Assembly: GCA_018417955.1 (NCBI GenBank)
Contig: JACTVC010000015.1
Location: 1,203,862-1,267,861 of the forward strand
Direction of reading: 5' to 3'
DNA length: 64,000 bases
Origin: Laccaria trichodermophora
Taxonomy: Eukaryota; Basidiomycota; Agaricomycetes; Agaricales; Hydnangiaceae
The notes under the pieces are model-generated. The model was not told the origin of the DNA, ran no database searches, and saw only the letters and a list, made by a program, of their open reading frames with translations. Below are positions 44,146-54,216 of the stretch, one piece after another; the first letter of the stretch is position 1, and each line of letters opens with the position of its first letter. A program made the position numbers and the translations under genes.

Positions 44146-44513
44146 TGTAACGGTGTGCTAGTATAAGCTACTCTTGCGTGACCTAGGATCATCGTATTTA
44201 CTTCTGTTTACTTCTCACTATATAGTGTCGCTTACAAAATAAATAACACACTTTGCAACCACATCATATATTACATGTGGACGGAGTCACCCCTTTTCTG
44301 TACGGCTAGGCAGCCTTATGCCTCCCCTCCGGGATACAAGAGTCCTGCGCCGGGTGACCGCGCCCCAGTTCCTGGGTCACAGGATAAACTACACGTGGTA
44401 CCGCTTTGCGGCACCACGTTACGAACTCTTTCACGCGTACCACGAATATTCTCCGCCGCCATCTCGCACTCGCGCCTTCGTCAAGAAGTCCCGAATCGCC
44501 CTACGGTTTCACA
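44146..44513 (+). repeat. Gypsy-2 3' LTR (368 bp)
   Basis: Partner of 33613-33980. Confidence 0.93.
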
Positions 44514-44518
44514 CATTT

Positions 44519-45560
44519 TCTCAACTGACTAACTTGAATTAAAAATGGCTAGGATATCATTGAGTTGCGAGAATGGAAGTGGATCTCCTGTAACGGAGTT
44601 GCTGCACCAGCGACGATTGCTGAGATTCATGCAATGGTGAGTTGTGAGGAGCATACCATGTTCAAAACTCTTATTCATGTTCGAATAGGCTAAAGCGGCT
44701 CGAGATAAGGAGTCTTACAATCGACAAATCGGAATGTCTTGCGGTGGCAATTGGGGCGAGTCTGCACTAGTGGGGCCTGACGGTTGGGCTGTCGCTGGTG
44801 GTGGCTATGGTGCTCCTCGTCCCCCTCCCAAAGTTGGTGATCTTTCCAACTTTGGAAAGATTAGCAAGACACAGCCTATGACATTTGGTCCTAGCAGTGT
44901 ATTCACTGGCAAGAAGGGTGCAGAAAGCAAACGGGAATCAATCTCTTGAACAAGCTCAAGTTCTAACATGTTCTCTATGCTCCAAAATGCTGAAGCGGGT
45001 GCGGACACCACAGCGAAAGGTAAAGCTTTACGCAGATCATTGGATGACAACATACTGAATACTTCAACAGCTGCACCCCAACCTCTACAGTGCAAACGTA
45101 TCGTTCTGCAACCTCGGTTCAGGCCAGTTGAAGACACTGAAGCTGCACCGTCTAACGTGGAGTCGGAGGTCAACTCTTAAGAGGATGAGGCCTCGCCAGA
45201 GATGAGTGATGAGCATGCCAAGAAAAGGATAGCTGAGGATTGGGAGGAATTCTTTGGTGTCCGAAACTTGGACGAAGCCGAAGTTTACTTCTCTGCACTC
45301 CCTAGCCAACATCATCATAACCTGGTGGATAAACTCGTCTCAACCGCAGTCAAATCCAAAGAAGCTGACGCTAAACTTGTGGCCGATTTCTTCAGCCGTG
45401 CTACTTTCAAGAAGTTGTGTTCTCCTGTGGCATTTGAGGAGGGCTTCACTCGCGTCGCCGAGAACATCGACGACATTGCCATTGATGCACCCAAGGCATT
45501 CCAACTGTTCGCAATGATGATCAAGGGTGCTGCAATTGATGATAACAATGTTGCCCTTCG
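44519..45560 (+). pseudogene. eIF4G-like copy 3, downstream exons with MA3 domain
   Basis: After the rest of the interrupted intron, exon 2 begins near 44552 (DIIELREWKWIS) and ends at the gtgagt donor near 44638. A further intron ends gttcgaatag near 44690. Then come one GPDGW...GKI repeat, the linker (IVLQPRFRPVED) and a near-complete MA3 domain at 45202-45560 (AKKRIAEDWEEFFGVRNLDE, AEVYFSALPSQHHHNLVDKL, IDAPKAFQLFAMMIKGA). MA3 is a HEAT-type eIF4A-binding domain of eIF4G. In-frame stops: TGA at about 44947 (CGA in copy 2) and TAA at about 45178 (TCA in copy 2). Directly after MA3 the frame runs into the F-box leader. Confidence 0.78.
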
Positions 45561-45722
45561 CCGTATTGATCAGGACATTGAGAAAATGGAAGGGGCCATC
45601 TGAGCACTCAAGTCTCGCCGCAATACCATATTGGTTGCCTGTCGCCGTATTTATCAGGACATTGAGAAAATGGAAGGGGTCATCCGAGCGTTGAAGTCTC
45701 GCCACAATAGCTTAGCTGCCAT
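45558..45722 (+). repeat. Tandem duplication of the MA3/F-box junction leader (about 80 bp)
   Basis: cgccgtattgatcaggacattgagaaaatgga-type sequence occurs at about 45560 and again, with changes, at about 45640. The duplicated part encodes RRIDQDIEKMEG.I.ALKSR.N. Confidence 0.75.
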
Positions 45723-47265
45723 ATCGCGCCTCCCCCCTGAAATACTTTCCAGAATATTAGTTTGTTGCACAGCCACAAATGAGCCCAGGAAGCATGCCAT
45801 GGATTGGGTTAAAATCACCCATGTCTCCGAACAGTGGCTATCAATTGCCCTCGCTTATGGACAACGCTTGTTTTCGCACAGCCGGGGTGGGTGGAAGAGA
45901 TGTTGAGGAGGTCCAAAATGGCTCTGCTTGTCATTGATGCCCAGTTTGGAACCTACATGGGCTCAAAAACGACTAAAGCTATTCAACTAGCCATGAACCA
46001 CGTTTCCCATGTACGGGAGTTGAGCATAGCTTCCCAGACTGCATCATTTGAAAAACTTTTCTCAAGTGTCCCAAGAGCAGCACCCATGCTCCAGATCCTC
46101 GTGCTGATTGCATCTACAAATTCTTATATGGAGTCATTTGATGACAACTATTCCATTCCTCCAGAGCTCTTTATTGATGACCCCTCTCAGCTCCGACGCC
46201 TCAAACTAACACATTGCAATCTTGATTGGACATCCCACCTTCTCAAAGGTCTTACACACTTGAAAGTTCACAAAACTGCTCCAGGAGCTGACCATCTATG
46301 CACCTTTTTCTGGATGTTCTAGAGCAACTTCCAACCCTCACAGTCCTTGACCTGGATGATGCTCTTCCACATGTCGGCGATGGCTTTCCAGCGTCATACC
46401 AACGCAATGTTAAACTGCGCTCGTTGACAAATTTACATCTCGCGGCTTATGGCCAACAGCTATCATATCCAGTGCTGCAAAGCCACATAGGTGCCCTATC
46501 CGAAGTCTCAAAATTCAGGGTGATAGTTCATGGGGTGTTGGTCCAACGGGCTTGGATTTACAAGCCTGGCCCACCATGTTGTCGTTTCAAACATTGTCTG
46601 GAGATCTGGATCCGCTGCCTTCCATAGATTTGTTTTTCCAATGGTCTTCAACTGTTACGCCCGGAATTGAGGATAAGGTAATCGGAGAGACCTGTGCTGC
46701 TTTACCTTTGGAGCAGCTCGCCTCATTGGATGTTTCAAGCCAAATGACGGAACAAATGTTGTTGAGGATGTTTGGGGAGCTCGCACATCTCAGATCCATA
46801 CATGCACAAGGGCCGGCTGCGCCCACGCTCCTGTCAGCCATGATTGCTGAACCTAGTGCCACTGCCACTAGCACACATGTGTCCGCGAATTTATCAACGT
46901 GGGAACGCTCACGCAATCGCCGGAGAGAGATGCCTCTTGCAGTCTACATTCCCTCTCTGCTCCATCTTACAATTGAAGACACGGATTTTGATTATGAAAC
47001 AGAGGCTTTGAAGGATTGCCTGTTGGAACGTTACGAGAGGCAGGCCGAAGTGCGCGAGCTGACGCTTTCTGATTGTCGTCGCTTGACGACAGAGCTTGTT
47101 GACAAACTTAGAGAAATCGTTGTTGATGTGATTTGGGATGGGATGGAGACAGGTTTTAGCGATGTCAGTGATGATGATTATGGTTATGGGGATGGTATCC
47201 ACGATCACGTGTTGTACGACGGTTCTGACCCAGACGACGACTACTATCGGAGGATGGCGGACTAG
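45561..47265 (+). pseudogene. F-box/LRR-type protein, copy 3, several frameshifts
   Basis: The leader RRIDQDIEKMEGAI follows MA3 in frame, then a TGA (45601-45603) stands where copy 2 has CGA. A second leader copy lies at 45640-45720. The F-box is SRLPPEILSRILVCCTA near 45724-45775. A small deletion near 45835 shifts the frame and the protein continues at 45834-46322 (VFAQPGWVEEMLRRSKMALL), then 46298-46627, then 46552-47265, with the familiar acidic tail. A deletion of about 130 bp near 46445 removes the part matching LAGSHSDCSNAL. Not functional as it stands. Confidence 0.8.
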
Positions 47266-48289
47266 TTTCGGAGAGAGTCAATTCATGATCAGGCCCATTT
47301 TGAACAATGAATTTGGAATCGCACTTGACATTGCTCCGTGGCTTAACCCCTCTTCATTGTGCTTTTGCTTTTGCTTTCATGATCTGTCTTATCTTGTCAC
47401 TGAGCTGGTAGATGATTTTGTAATTATGATGAACTTGAATTGAAAGCTAACTTGAAGCGAATGATAAGTTCAAGAGATGCATTCAAGCACCACTTCTACG
47501 TATGTGACCGCTCTATACCTCGCAGTGCGCCACTGCTGCATACACCACTCTATACCACACTGCTGTGTCAAGCTCAGCGCCAGAATGATAGAATTAAATT
47601 AGCTAACGATGTAATGAACGTTTTTTGCAAGATATAAGTAATGCACAAGGGATGAGAAAATTTGAAATTTAAAAAACTCTTCTGTTTGCTCAGCCACAAC
47701 GTGTGCCATTGCTCGCTTTTTTCGTCGACTGCTCATTTATCACCTAACACAATATTCTATCTTGTCCTAGACGTTCATCGACCACCACTAGAATTCCTCT
47801 ATCTTGTTCCCACTGACTTACCCCAGGCTCTAAGTACGAACGTCCGGACAACCTTCGTTGCTTTAACATACTGTCACCTTTCAATTGGAATACCCCAATG
47901 GCAGGACTGCACTGGATCCAATGGGAAAATGACGTCTACAGAGTGCTTATCCTCTAGCATCTGTCCGTGATGATACGGTCAGTCCCTCAAGCCCCCACAA
48001 ATCTCGTCTAGGCAGCCGAAACACCCACACCAAGCGAAAACGCAACCAAAATCTTTTTATCGCACACCTTTCCCAGTGATCACAATCCCCAGCATTTGGT
48101 AGTCCCACTAATACAAACACTCTCCTCATCATTCCTAATAACCAGCCCCTCCCACTTCTCAAACCGCCTCATCGAAACAGGCGCGACCAATACACCAGGA
48201 ATTCACGCCAAAAAGGCATTAATTCTTTTTCAGCACCCATTTGACCAGCATTATACGCCGCAATATACCTGGTATCTAGTGCCTCCGCA
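47266..48289. other. 3' flank of F-box copy 3 with minus-strand PNPOx-like remnant
   Basis: The stretch is homologous to 6830-7347 and 50,330-51,390. On the minus strand around 48080-48170 it retains RFEKWEGLVI and GTT-type residues of the PNPOx-like C-terminus, in broken frames. No intact gene. Confidence 0.5.
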
Positions 48290-48640
48290 AATGTCCTTGA
48301 CCTCATCGTCAGCAGATCTTCAGAAGCGACCCAACAACCCAGACTTGTCCAGTACCAACAACAAGAATGTTGGTGGAACACCTCTCATTAGGGCTTGGTT
48401 TCGGTCCCTCATCTGTTCTCGGCAAATCCTCCACCAATCTTTTCAGCATGGGGAATTTCACGATCAGTGGAAGCAAGCTTAGCAGCGACGAGCGTTTTGC
48501 TAACAGTACGAGTTGGTCAGCTTTTGTGAATGCTGCCACCAGCTTGCCATTCAATCGACCCGTCCCGATGCAACGAACAGCCAGCCAAGGCGGTGCTGGT
48601 GCTCCACTTGGGGATCACACTCAAAGCCCCTGGGACGGGT
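48290..48640 (+). pseudogene. eIF4G-like copy 4, N-terminal fragment
   Basis: It encodes SSSADLQKRPNNPDLSSTNN as in copy 5, then, after an internal deletion, GLGFGPSS and ISGSKLSSDERFANSTSWSA. It stops at ctcaaagcccc near 48629 and joins directly to F-box tail sequence (WDGWDDYGDD), so everything between was deleted. Confidence 0.7.
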
Positions 48641-48687
48641 GGGATGATTATGGGGATGATATCAACGATCGATTGTATCATGGTTTC

Positions 48688-48873
48688 TGTTGGAATAGTA
48701 CAATCCGGCATTTGCCAGTACATTCTCGCACTTAATTAATTAGTAATATCGGACTATTAACTTAGTAATCCCGAGTATGTAGATAACACTAGAACATGGT
48801 AGATACATAGTAATTAGGTATATAAGGCTGTAGAAACTCATACATAATAGAACTTCATCCTCTATTTCCAACA
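48688..48873 (+). repeat. Copia element 5' LTR (186 bp)
   Basis: A TATA-like gtatataagg lies near 48818-48827. It matches 50021-50206 except ctcata against cttgta near 48839. Confidence 0.93.
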
Positions 48874-48874
48874 A

Positions 48875-48885
48875 GTTATGGGCCC
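48875..48885 (+). promoter_or_regulatory. Candidate primer-binding site for a half-tRNA initiator Met primer
   Basis: GTTATGGGCCC is complementary, allowing one G-U pair, to the anticodon loop region of initiator tRNA-Met. This is the primer type known for copia and Ty5. It stands one base after the LTR. Confidence 0.5.
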
Positions 48886-48968
48886 TGGCCCCCAGTAAAG
48901 AGACTCACTGCTTTTACTGCACTTGCGCACTTGCTGCCCTATCTTATCTCGCGGCTATTTATAGCATC

Positions 48969-49793
48969 ATGTCAAGTGATCGAATAATTGTGACCATCAC
49001 AAAGCTTAATAGCGAGAATTATCATGACTGGAAATTTGCAGTCAGTATAGTGCTTCGGCAGAAGGGATGTTGGAAGGTGACTTCTGGAGAAGAAGAAAAA
49101 CCATCCACAAAGGAGGCAGAGAAATCATGGGAGACTAAAGCCAAGGAAGGATTCATGTTGATTGCACTTACCGTCGAGCCGAGCCAATACACATACATAC
49201 GCAACGCTAAAAATGGACCAGAAGCGTGGAAAGCACTGAAGGATATTTACGAGAAAAACAGTTGATCCATGCGCATTAACCTTAAACGGCAATTCTATGG
49301 ATTTGAGCATGACACGAGCGCATCAATTTCCGCTTATGTCAACGGCATCACAGATCTGGCGAGAAAACTCAATGCCATCGGAGTATCACTCTCAGATCAA
49401 GACATTACAGATGTCCTTATATTTAATTTGGACAATGAATATTCAAGCATAGCTACGTCACTTATTGCATCAAAGGAAGAATTAACAACAACTGATGTTA
49501 AAAGTGCATTGCTTGAGGAGGAACGACGAAAAGGAGGGCCAGGCACGGAAATTGCCCTATATAGTAATGGCATCAATAATGATGGAAAGGGACCAGGTGG
49601 GCACAGAGGCCCAAATCAGGATCGCCGTGAAGGATTAATTGATAATCGCACATGCTATCGCTGTGGACGCACCAGACATATCTCACGACACTGCAAAGCC
49701 GTCAAAACAGCTGATGGAAAACATATCAATGATTCACTGACAAAGGAAACATCACAATTTGCAATTGCATCATTGGGTGATGCATGTTATTGA
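48969..49793 (+). pseudogene. gag: Copia gag with internal TGA
   Basis: The frame opens MSSDRIIVTITKLNSENYHD, the usual start of copia-type gag (UBN2-like), with WKFAVSIVLRQKGCW and ALKDIYEKN. One TGA at 49263-49265 interrupts it. The same phase continues with INLKRQFYGFEHD, ISAYVNGITDLARKLNAIG and a CCHC zinc knuckle (CYRCGRTRHISRHC) near the end. Gag builds the particle and binds RNA. The stop context (AAC AGT TGA TCC) suggests a lost CGA Arg codon. Confidence 0.85.
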
Positions 49794-50020
49794 AGGAATT
49801 ATGGAATTTCCCAGGCTATCAGCAAGTAAGCAGTTGAGGAAGAGCTCCTGCCGAAATGGGGAAATATATTTTGGGATGCCTATCAGGCAAAAGACTGCAG
49901 ATCTAAGGAATGATCTACAGATATTCTGGTGCTGATGCTACGTGACCAGCACAGACATGAAGGAACTATTTTTAGGATTTATTTTGAAAAGCTCTTCGGA
50001 AATGCCGAATTGAGGAGGAG
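49794..50020 (+). other. Copia element 3' non-coding part with polypurine tract
   Basis: No ORF. It ends attgaggaggag (50009-50020), a purine tract directly before the 3' LTR. Confidence 0.65.
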
Positions 50021-50206
50021 TGTTGGAATAGTACAATCCGGCATTTGCCAGTACATTCTCGCACTTAATTAATTAGTAATATCGGACTATTAACTTAGTA
50101 ATCCCGAGTATGTAGATAACACTAGAACATGGTAGATACATAGTAATTAGGTATATAAGGCTGTAGAAACTTGTACATAATAGAACTTCATCCTCTATTT
50201 CCAACA
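50021..50206 (+). repeat. Copia element 3' LTR (186 bp)
   Basis: Partner of 48688-48873. Confidence 0.93.
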
Positions 50207-50325
50207 GTTTCTATTCGGATGGGGATGATATTGACTATCAACTATCGCTCGGATGGCGGGACTCACTCGCACTTCATTCGCTCCCCAGGCGGCATTGATT
50301 TGGATGACCACGGCTATCCTTGCTG

Positions 50326-51388
50326 AAGCGCTGTACTGGTCTTAAAAGTTAGAATAGTTTCGGAGAGTCGATTCAGGCTGAGCGCTGAACTTTTGAACAA
50401 CTTGAATTTGGAATCACACTTGATCTTTTGAATTGCAGACTCCAGAGGGGGGATTGGAAAAAATGACCCGGGTCGATTTCGGATGTAGATTGGGCCAGCT
50501 GGGAAATCGATTTCTGAAGGTTCCAAGGTTAGAATAGTTTTAGAGAGTTGATTCAGGCCGAGCGCTGAACGTTTTACAATCTGGAATTTGAATCACGGTT
50601 TCATCATCATCTTATGTACCAAGCTGAACTTGAAAGCGCAGCCCCTTAAGCGTGAATGAATGTTGTGCTCCTCAAAGGTTACATCCAAGCGCCACTGCTA
50701 CGTACACCACTCAGCGCTAACGAGCGTGAGCGATTTTTTTGCAAGATATAATCGTGACGGTGCGACTTGGTCGTCTGTCTGCTCAGCCACAACGTGTGCC
50801 ATTTCTCACTTTTTTCGTCCTGAGTCCTGAGTGCTCATTTTCGCCCTTTAATACATCAGCGCAACATTCTATCTTGTCCTAGACGTTCATCGACCACTTT
50901 TATCTTGTTTGCCACTGACTTATCCTAGGCTCTTACGAACGTTTGGGTCTGGACAACCTTCGTTGCTTTATCATGCTGTCACCTTTCGATTGGAATGCCT
51001 TATTGGCAGGACTGCGTCGGATTCAATAGGAAAATGACGTTTACCGAGCGCTTATGCTCTCGTATCTATCCGTGATCATACAGCCCCTCAACCCCCCACA
51101 AATCTCATCCAGGCAGACGAAATACCCACACCAAGCGAAAACGCAACCAACATCTTTAAATTGCACACCTCTGCCCGAAATTTCAATCCCCAGCCCTTGG
51201 TAGTCCCACTGATACACTCTCCTCATCCGTCTGTTAAACAGCCCCTCCCACTTCTCAAACCGCCGCGTCGAATCAGGCGCGAACAATACACCGGGGATTC
51301 ACGCTAAAAACGCATCAACTCTTTTTCAGTACTCATCTGACCAGCCTCATTCTATACCTCAATATAACTGGTCTCATCGCCTCCGCAA
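50326..51388. other. 3' flank of F-box copy 4 with minus-strand PNPOx-like remnant
   Basis: The first 250 bp repeat 1126-1350. The minus-strand frame 51041-51286 contains DSTRRFEKWEGLFN and YQGLGIEISG, the degraded C-terminus of the PNPOx-like protein. No intact gene precedes the eIF4G copy at 51389. Confidence 0.5.
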
Positions 51389-53217
51389 ATGTCCTCGACC
51401 TCATCGTCAGCAGATCTCCAAAAGCGATCCAACAACCCAGACCTATCCAGTACCAACAACAAGAATGTTGGTGGAACGCCTCGATCCGCTCTCGCTACAG
51501 CGCGCAATCTTGATGATATTAGGACGGTTCAATATCCCGAGGGGGTTATGAGTCCTAAACCAGAGCTCAATGCCAATGTTAAAGACGGTAGATTCAGGTA
51601 TGACCTTCCTTGTTCATCTACCATCCTCGCTCGAACCCTCAGCTTTATCAGATATGATCTCGATTTCCTCCTTCAGTTCAGGGGAGTTTGTACTCAGAAG
51701 CCAGATAGGCTCCCTCCTCTTGATGCCATTGGTTTGGAGCCGTTGGGTAAGGCCTCTCTGGCGATGACTCGTGGTGGTTCAGGGCGCCATCGCCAAGGTT
51801 CGGGCGCTGCTGCGCCGTCACAGAAAGCGTCAGTAGGGCTCGGTTTTGGTCCCTCATCTGGTCTCGGCAAATCAAGCTCTAAGCTTAATAGCGAAGAGCG
51901 TTTCGCTAATAGTACAAGTCGTTTGGTTCCTGTGAAAGCTACCACCGGCCTACCATACAATATGCAACAAACAGCCAACCAAGACGGTGCTGGTGGTGCT
52001 CCACCCAAGAAACGTACTCGAACCAAGCGCGGAGGGAATGAGGTGAACAAGGTTCAACAGGGTGACGGATCTGGCTTCAACAACTTTCAAGCCAACGCTC
52101 AGAATGCGAAAATCAAGCCCGTCGCACTCGAGTCCATTGCACCTGAGCCCGTTGCACCCAAGTCCGTCGCACCTCTTCAGATGTCTGCCAACCGTTGGGA
52201 CAGGAAGGCGATACAAATCGATCCTGATTCACCTGAAATGGTGCATCGCAAAGTCAAGGCTCTACTCAACAAGTTGACTACGGAGAAGTTTGATTCTATC
52301 TCTGGACAGGTTATCGCTTGGGCGAATAAATCGGAGCAGGAGAAGGACGGAAGGACTCTCATTCAAGTTATTCGACTCGTCTTTGAGCATGCTATCGATG
52401 GAGCTACTTGGTCGGAGCTGTACGCTCGCCTTTGCAGGGAAATGATGAATCGAATCAGCCCCAAAGTTCAGGATGAGGGTGTTAAGAATTCTGAAGGAAA
52501 TCCCATTGCTGGCGATCAACTTTTCCGAAAATACTTGTGCAACAGATGTCAAGAAGGCTTTGAGCGCGGCTGGGTAGCGAAGGAGGTAACCGCTACTGCT
52601 GCTGCTGTCGAAGCTTCGGGGGATGGCGCTGCAAATGCTGCCAACCAGCAGAACAAGGACGGTAGAGCTGAGGAAGTCGCGCTATTTTCGGACGAATACT
52701 ACGCTGCACAGAAGATCAAGCGACATGATCTCGGTCTCATCAAGTTCGTTGGAGAACTCTTCAAACTACAGATGTTGGCTGAACGTATGATGTATGAGTG
52801 TGTCAAGACACTGCTCGTAAACGTGGAGCATCCCGAGGAGATAGAGATCGAAAGGTCGTGCAAATTGCTGACCACTGTCGGTGCCCATCTCGACACACAG
52901 AAGGCCCCAGTTCATATGGACGCCTATTTCTCTCGGATAAAGGAGCTTACCAAGAGCCAGAATCTCAGCTTACGAATGCAGTTCATGTTGCAGGTCAGTA
53001 TCAAACTTTCAGCATTTTCTCAACCGTACTAATTTTAAATGTTCAGGATATCATTGAGTTGCGAGAACGGAAGTGGGTCTCTCGTGATGCAATTCTTGCA
53101 CAAAAAAGGGGGTCTGACGGCCGGGATGTCGCTGGTAGCGGCTCTAGTGCTCCTCCGAGTCGTCTGCGTAAGAAGGCACAGAAAGCAAACGGGATCAATG
53201 TCTCGAACAAGCTCTAG
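51389..53217 (+). CDS. eIF4G-like protein, copy 5: eIF4E-binding motif plus MIF4G, three exons
   Basis: Exons 51389-51597, 51652-52993 and 53047-53217 give an uninterrupted 573-residue protein. The first intron is 54 bp and stop-free, so retention would only add 18 residues. Removing it creates RFRYDLDFLLQF, which holds the eIF4E-binding pattern Y-x4-L-hydrophobic. Then follow PPLDAIGLEP, MTRGGSGRHR, a linker with repeated EPVAP-type motifs, MSANRWDRK and MIF4G at residues about 255-515 (HRKVKALLNKLTTEKFDSIS, GLIKFVGELFKLQMLAERMM). Exon 3 starts DIIELRERKWVSRD and soon ends. The poly(A)-binding-protein region and MA3 are missing. It could act as a truncated scaffold for eIF4E and eIF4A or be a dying copy. 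Confidence 0.7.
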
Positions 53218-53239
53218 TTCTGATATGTTCGGGAATGCA

Positions 53240-53720
53240 TAGCCGCGTGAGGGAGAAAGGAAAGGAAAGGGACTTACGGAGCAGATACCATACACGTCCT
53301 TGAACACAAATACAGAACGTGAGCCTGGTTGTCTCTTGTCAACCGGTATGATGGATTCTTCTTCAGGTGTGCCGAATTCGTGTACAGTCCCTTTGCATTA
53401 AATCCCATTTAGTTTGCAGTACCCCGTCTGAGAGGCCCCGTAATTAGGTGGTCTCTCAAGCGCACGAACATAATCGTAATAGGTCCATTTTCATGTGCGT
53501 GCGCGATCGTCTCTACGCCCGACATACGTTCCTCCTCCAAGTCCTGGGCTTTGATCCAAAACACGCACCGCTGCCCCCACAGGCTGACAGTCTTCCTATC
53601 GATATTGAACGTACCGTCATACCCCCTTCGGCGAGATGTTGATGTGACTGTTTGGAGAGAGCGGGAGAAGGGTGATGATCATGATAGGCCGGTGGTGGGC
53701 GTTATCTTATTGGATGGTTT
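53240..53720 (-). pseudogene. PNPOx-like gene fragment, N-terminal half
   Basis: On the minus strand the fragments SHINISPKG, DGTFNIDRKTVSLW, ETIAHAHENGPITIMF, GTVHEFGTPEEE and RQPGSRS appear in several frames, matching the copy at 1435-2658. It has insertions and shifts and no usable start. It marks the right edge of the duplicated array. Confidence 0.5.
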
Positions 53721-54216
53721 TGAGTTCTCATCTTCGTGCACAAAAATACAATCTGCAAGCTGTTACATACAAGTTACATACTTAGTTTGTGTTCAAGCTG
53801 AAGGTATGTATCAAGGTGACAAGATGTTGTTCGGACCCGATTAGGATATAGGGTTGTCGCCAAAGATTTTCCTCTCCATGGTCTTATCAACCTGCCAAAA
53901 GGAGTTGGTAAATGAATTAATTTTAACGAATTGAAAGCGCAGTCACTGGCAGACTGCTCTTCGAGTGCTGTCTACTACTAGGTGCACCGCCAATACACCG
54001 CCCTATGGCTCGCGGCGTCAAGCTCAGCACTAATAATGAGCGTGAGCGATAATTTTATTTGCCAGATGTATGTAATGATGAATAAAATATCTCAGGTACC
54101 AGGCACACGTGTACTTCAGTTTCCCATTGCCAAGTGGCCGCCCTCAACTTTCTCGCCAGCGATTACTCCATACTCCATGTCACCATCTACTTAAACTCTG
54201 ACTTGAGATACCCGCA
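53721..54216. other. Intergenic region upstream of the GT90 gene
   Basis: Around 53,930-54,075 it still resembles F-box 3' flank sequence (gaattgaaagcgcagtcac, gcgtcaagctcagcac, gagcgtgagcgat). After that no array homology is visible. The promoter of the GT90 gene must lie here; no clear TATA box can be assigned. Confidence 0.45.

Larger units (their letters stand above)
33613..44513 (+). mobile_element. Gypsy-2: 10.9-kb Gypsy-derived element with a degenerate but open polyprotein
   Basis: The 368-bp LTRs (TGTAACGG to TTTCACA) read as identical, with TSD CATTT. The primer-binding site is the same as in Gypsy-1. The interior is almost entirely one reading frame, interrupted once by TGA at 35317. 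It aligns in order to Gypsy-1 gag-pol-ORF3, but large parts of the reverse transcriptase and most catalytic residues are gone. Because the LTRs are identical, the insertion is young, so a degenerate master copy must have been moved in trans. Confidence 0.88.
48688..50206 (+). mobile_element. Ty1/Copia-type non-autonomous LTR element (gag only)
   Basis: 1,519 bp with 186-bp LTRs (TGTTGGAATAG to TTTCCAACA) and 5-bp duplication GTTTC (48683-48687 and 50207-50211). The interior of 1,147 bp holds only a gag gene with one in-frame TGA. There is no protease, integrase or reverse transcriptase. The LTRs differ at two adjacent bases (CA against TG), so the insertion is recent. It must depend on enzymes from a full-length relative. 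Confidence 0.92.
48634..50325 (+). pseudogene. F-box copy 4, C-terminal tail fragment split by a copia element
   Basis: The acidic tail WDGWDDYGDDIND begins at 48634 and is interrupted at 48687. It resumes at 50212 with attcggatggggatgatattgac and runs to the tgctga near 50325 in the same way as 995-1110 of copy 1. The TSD GTTTC lies on both sides of the insertion. Confidence 0.75.
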
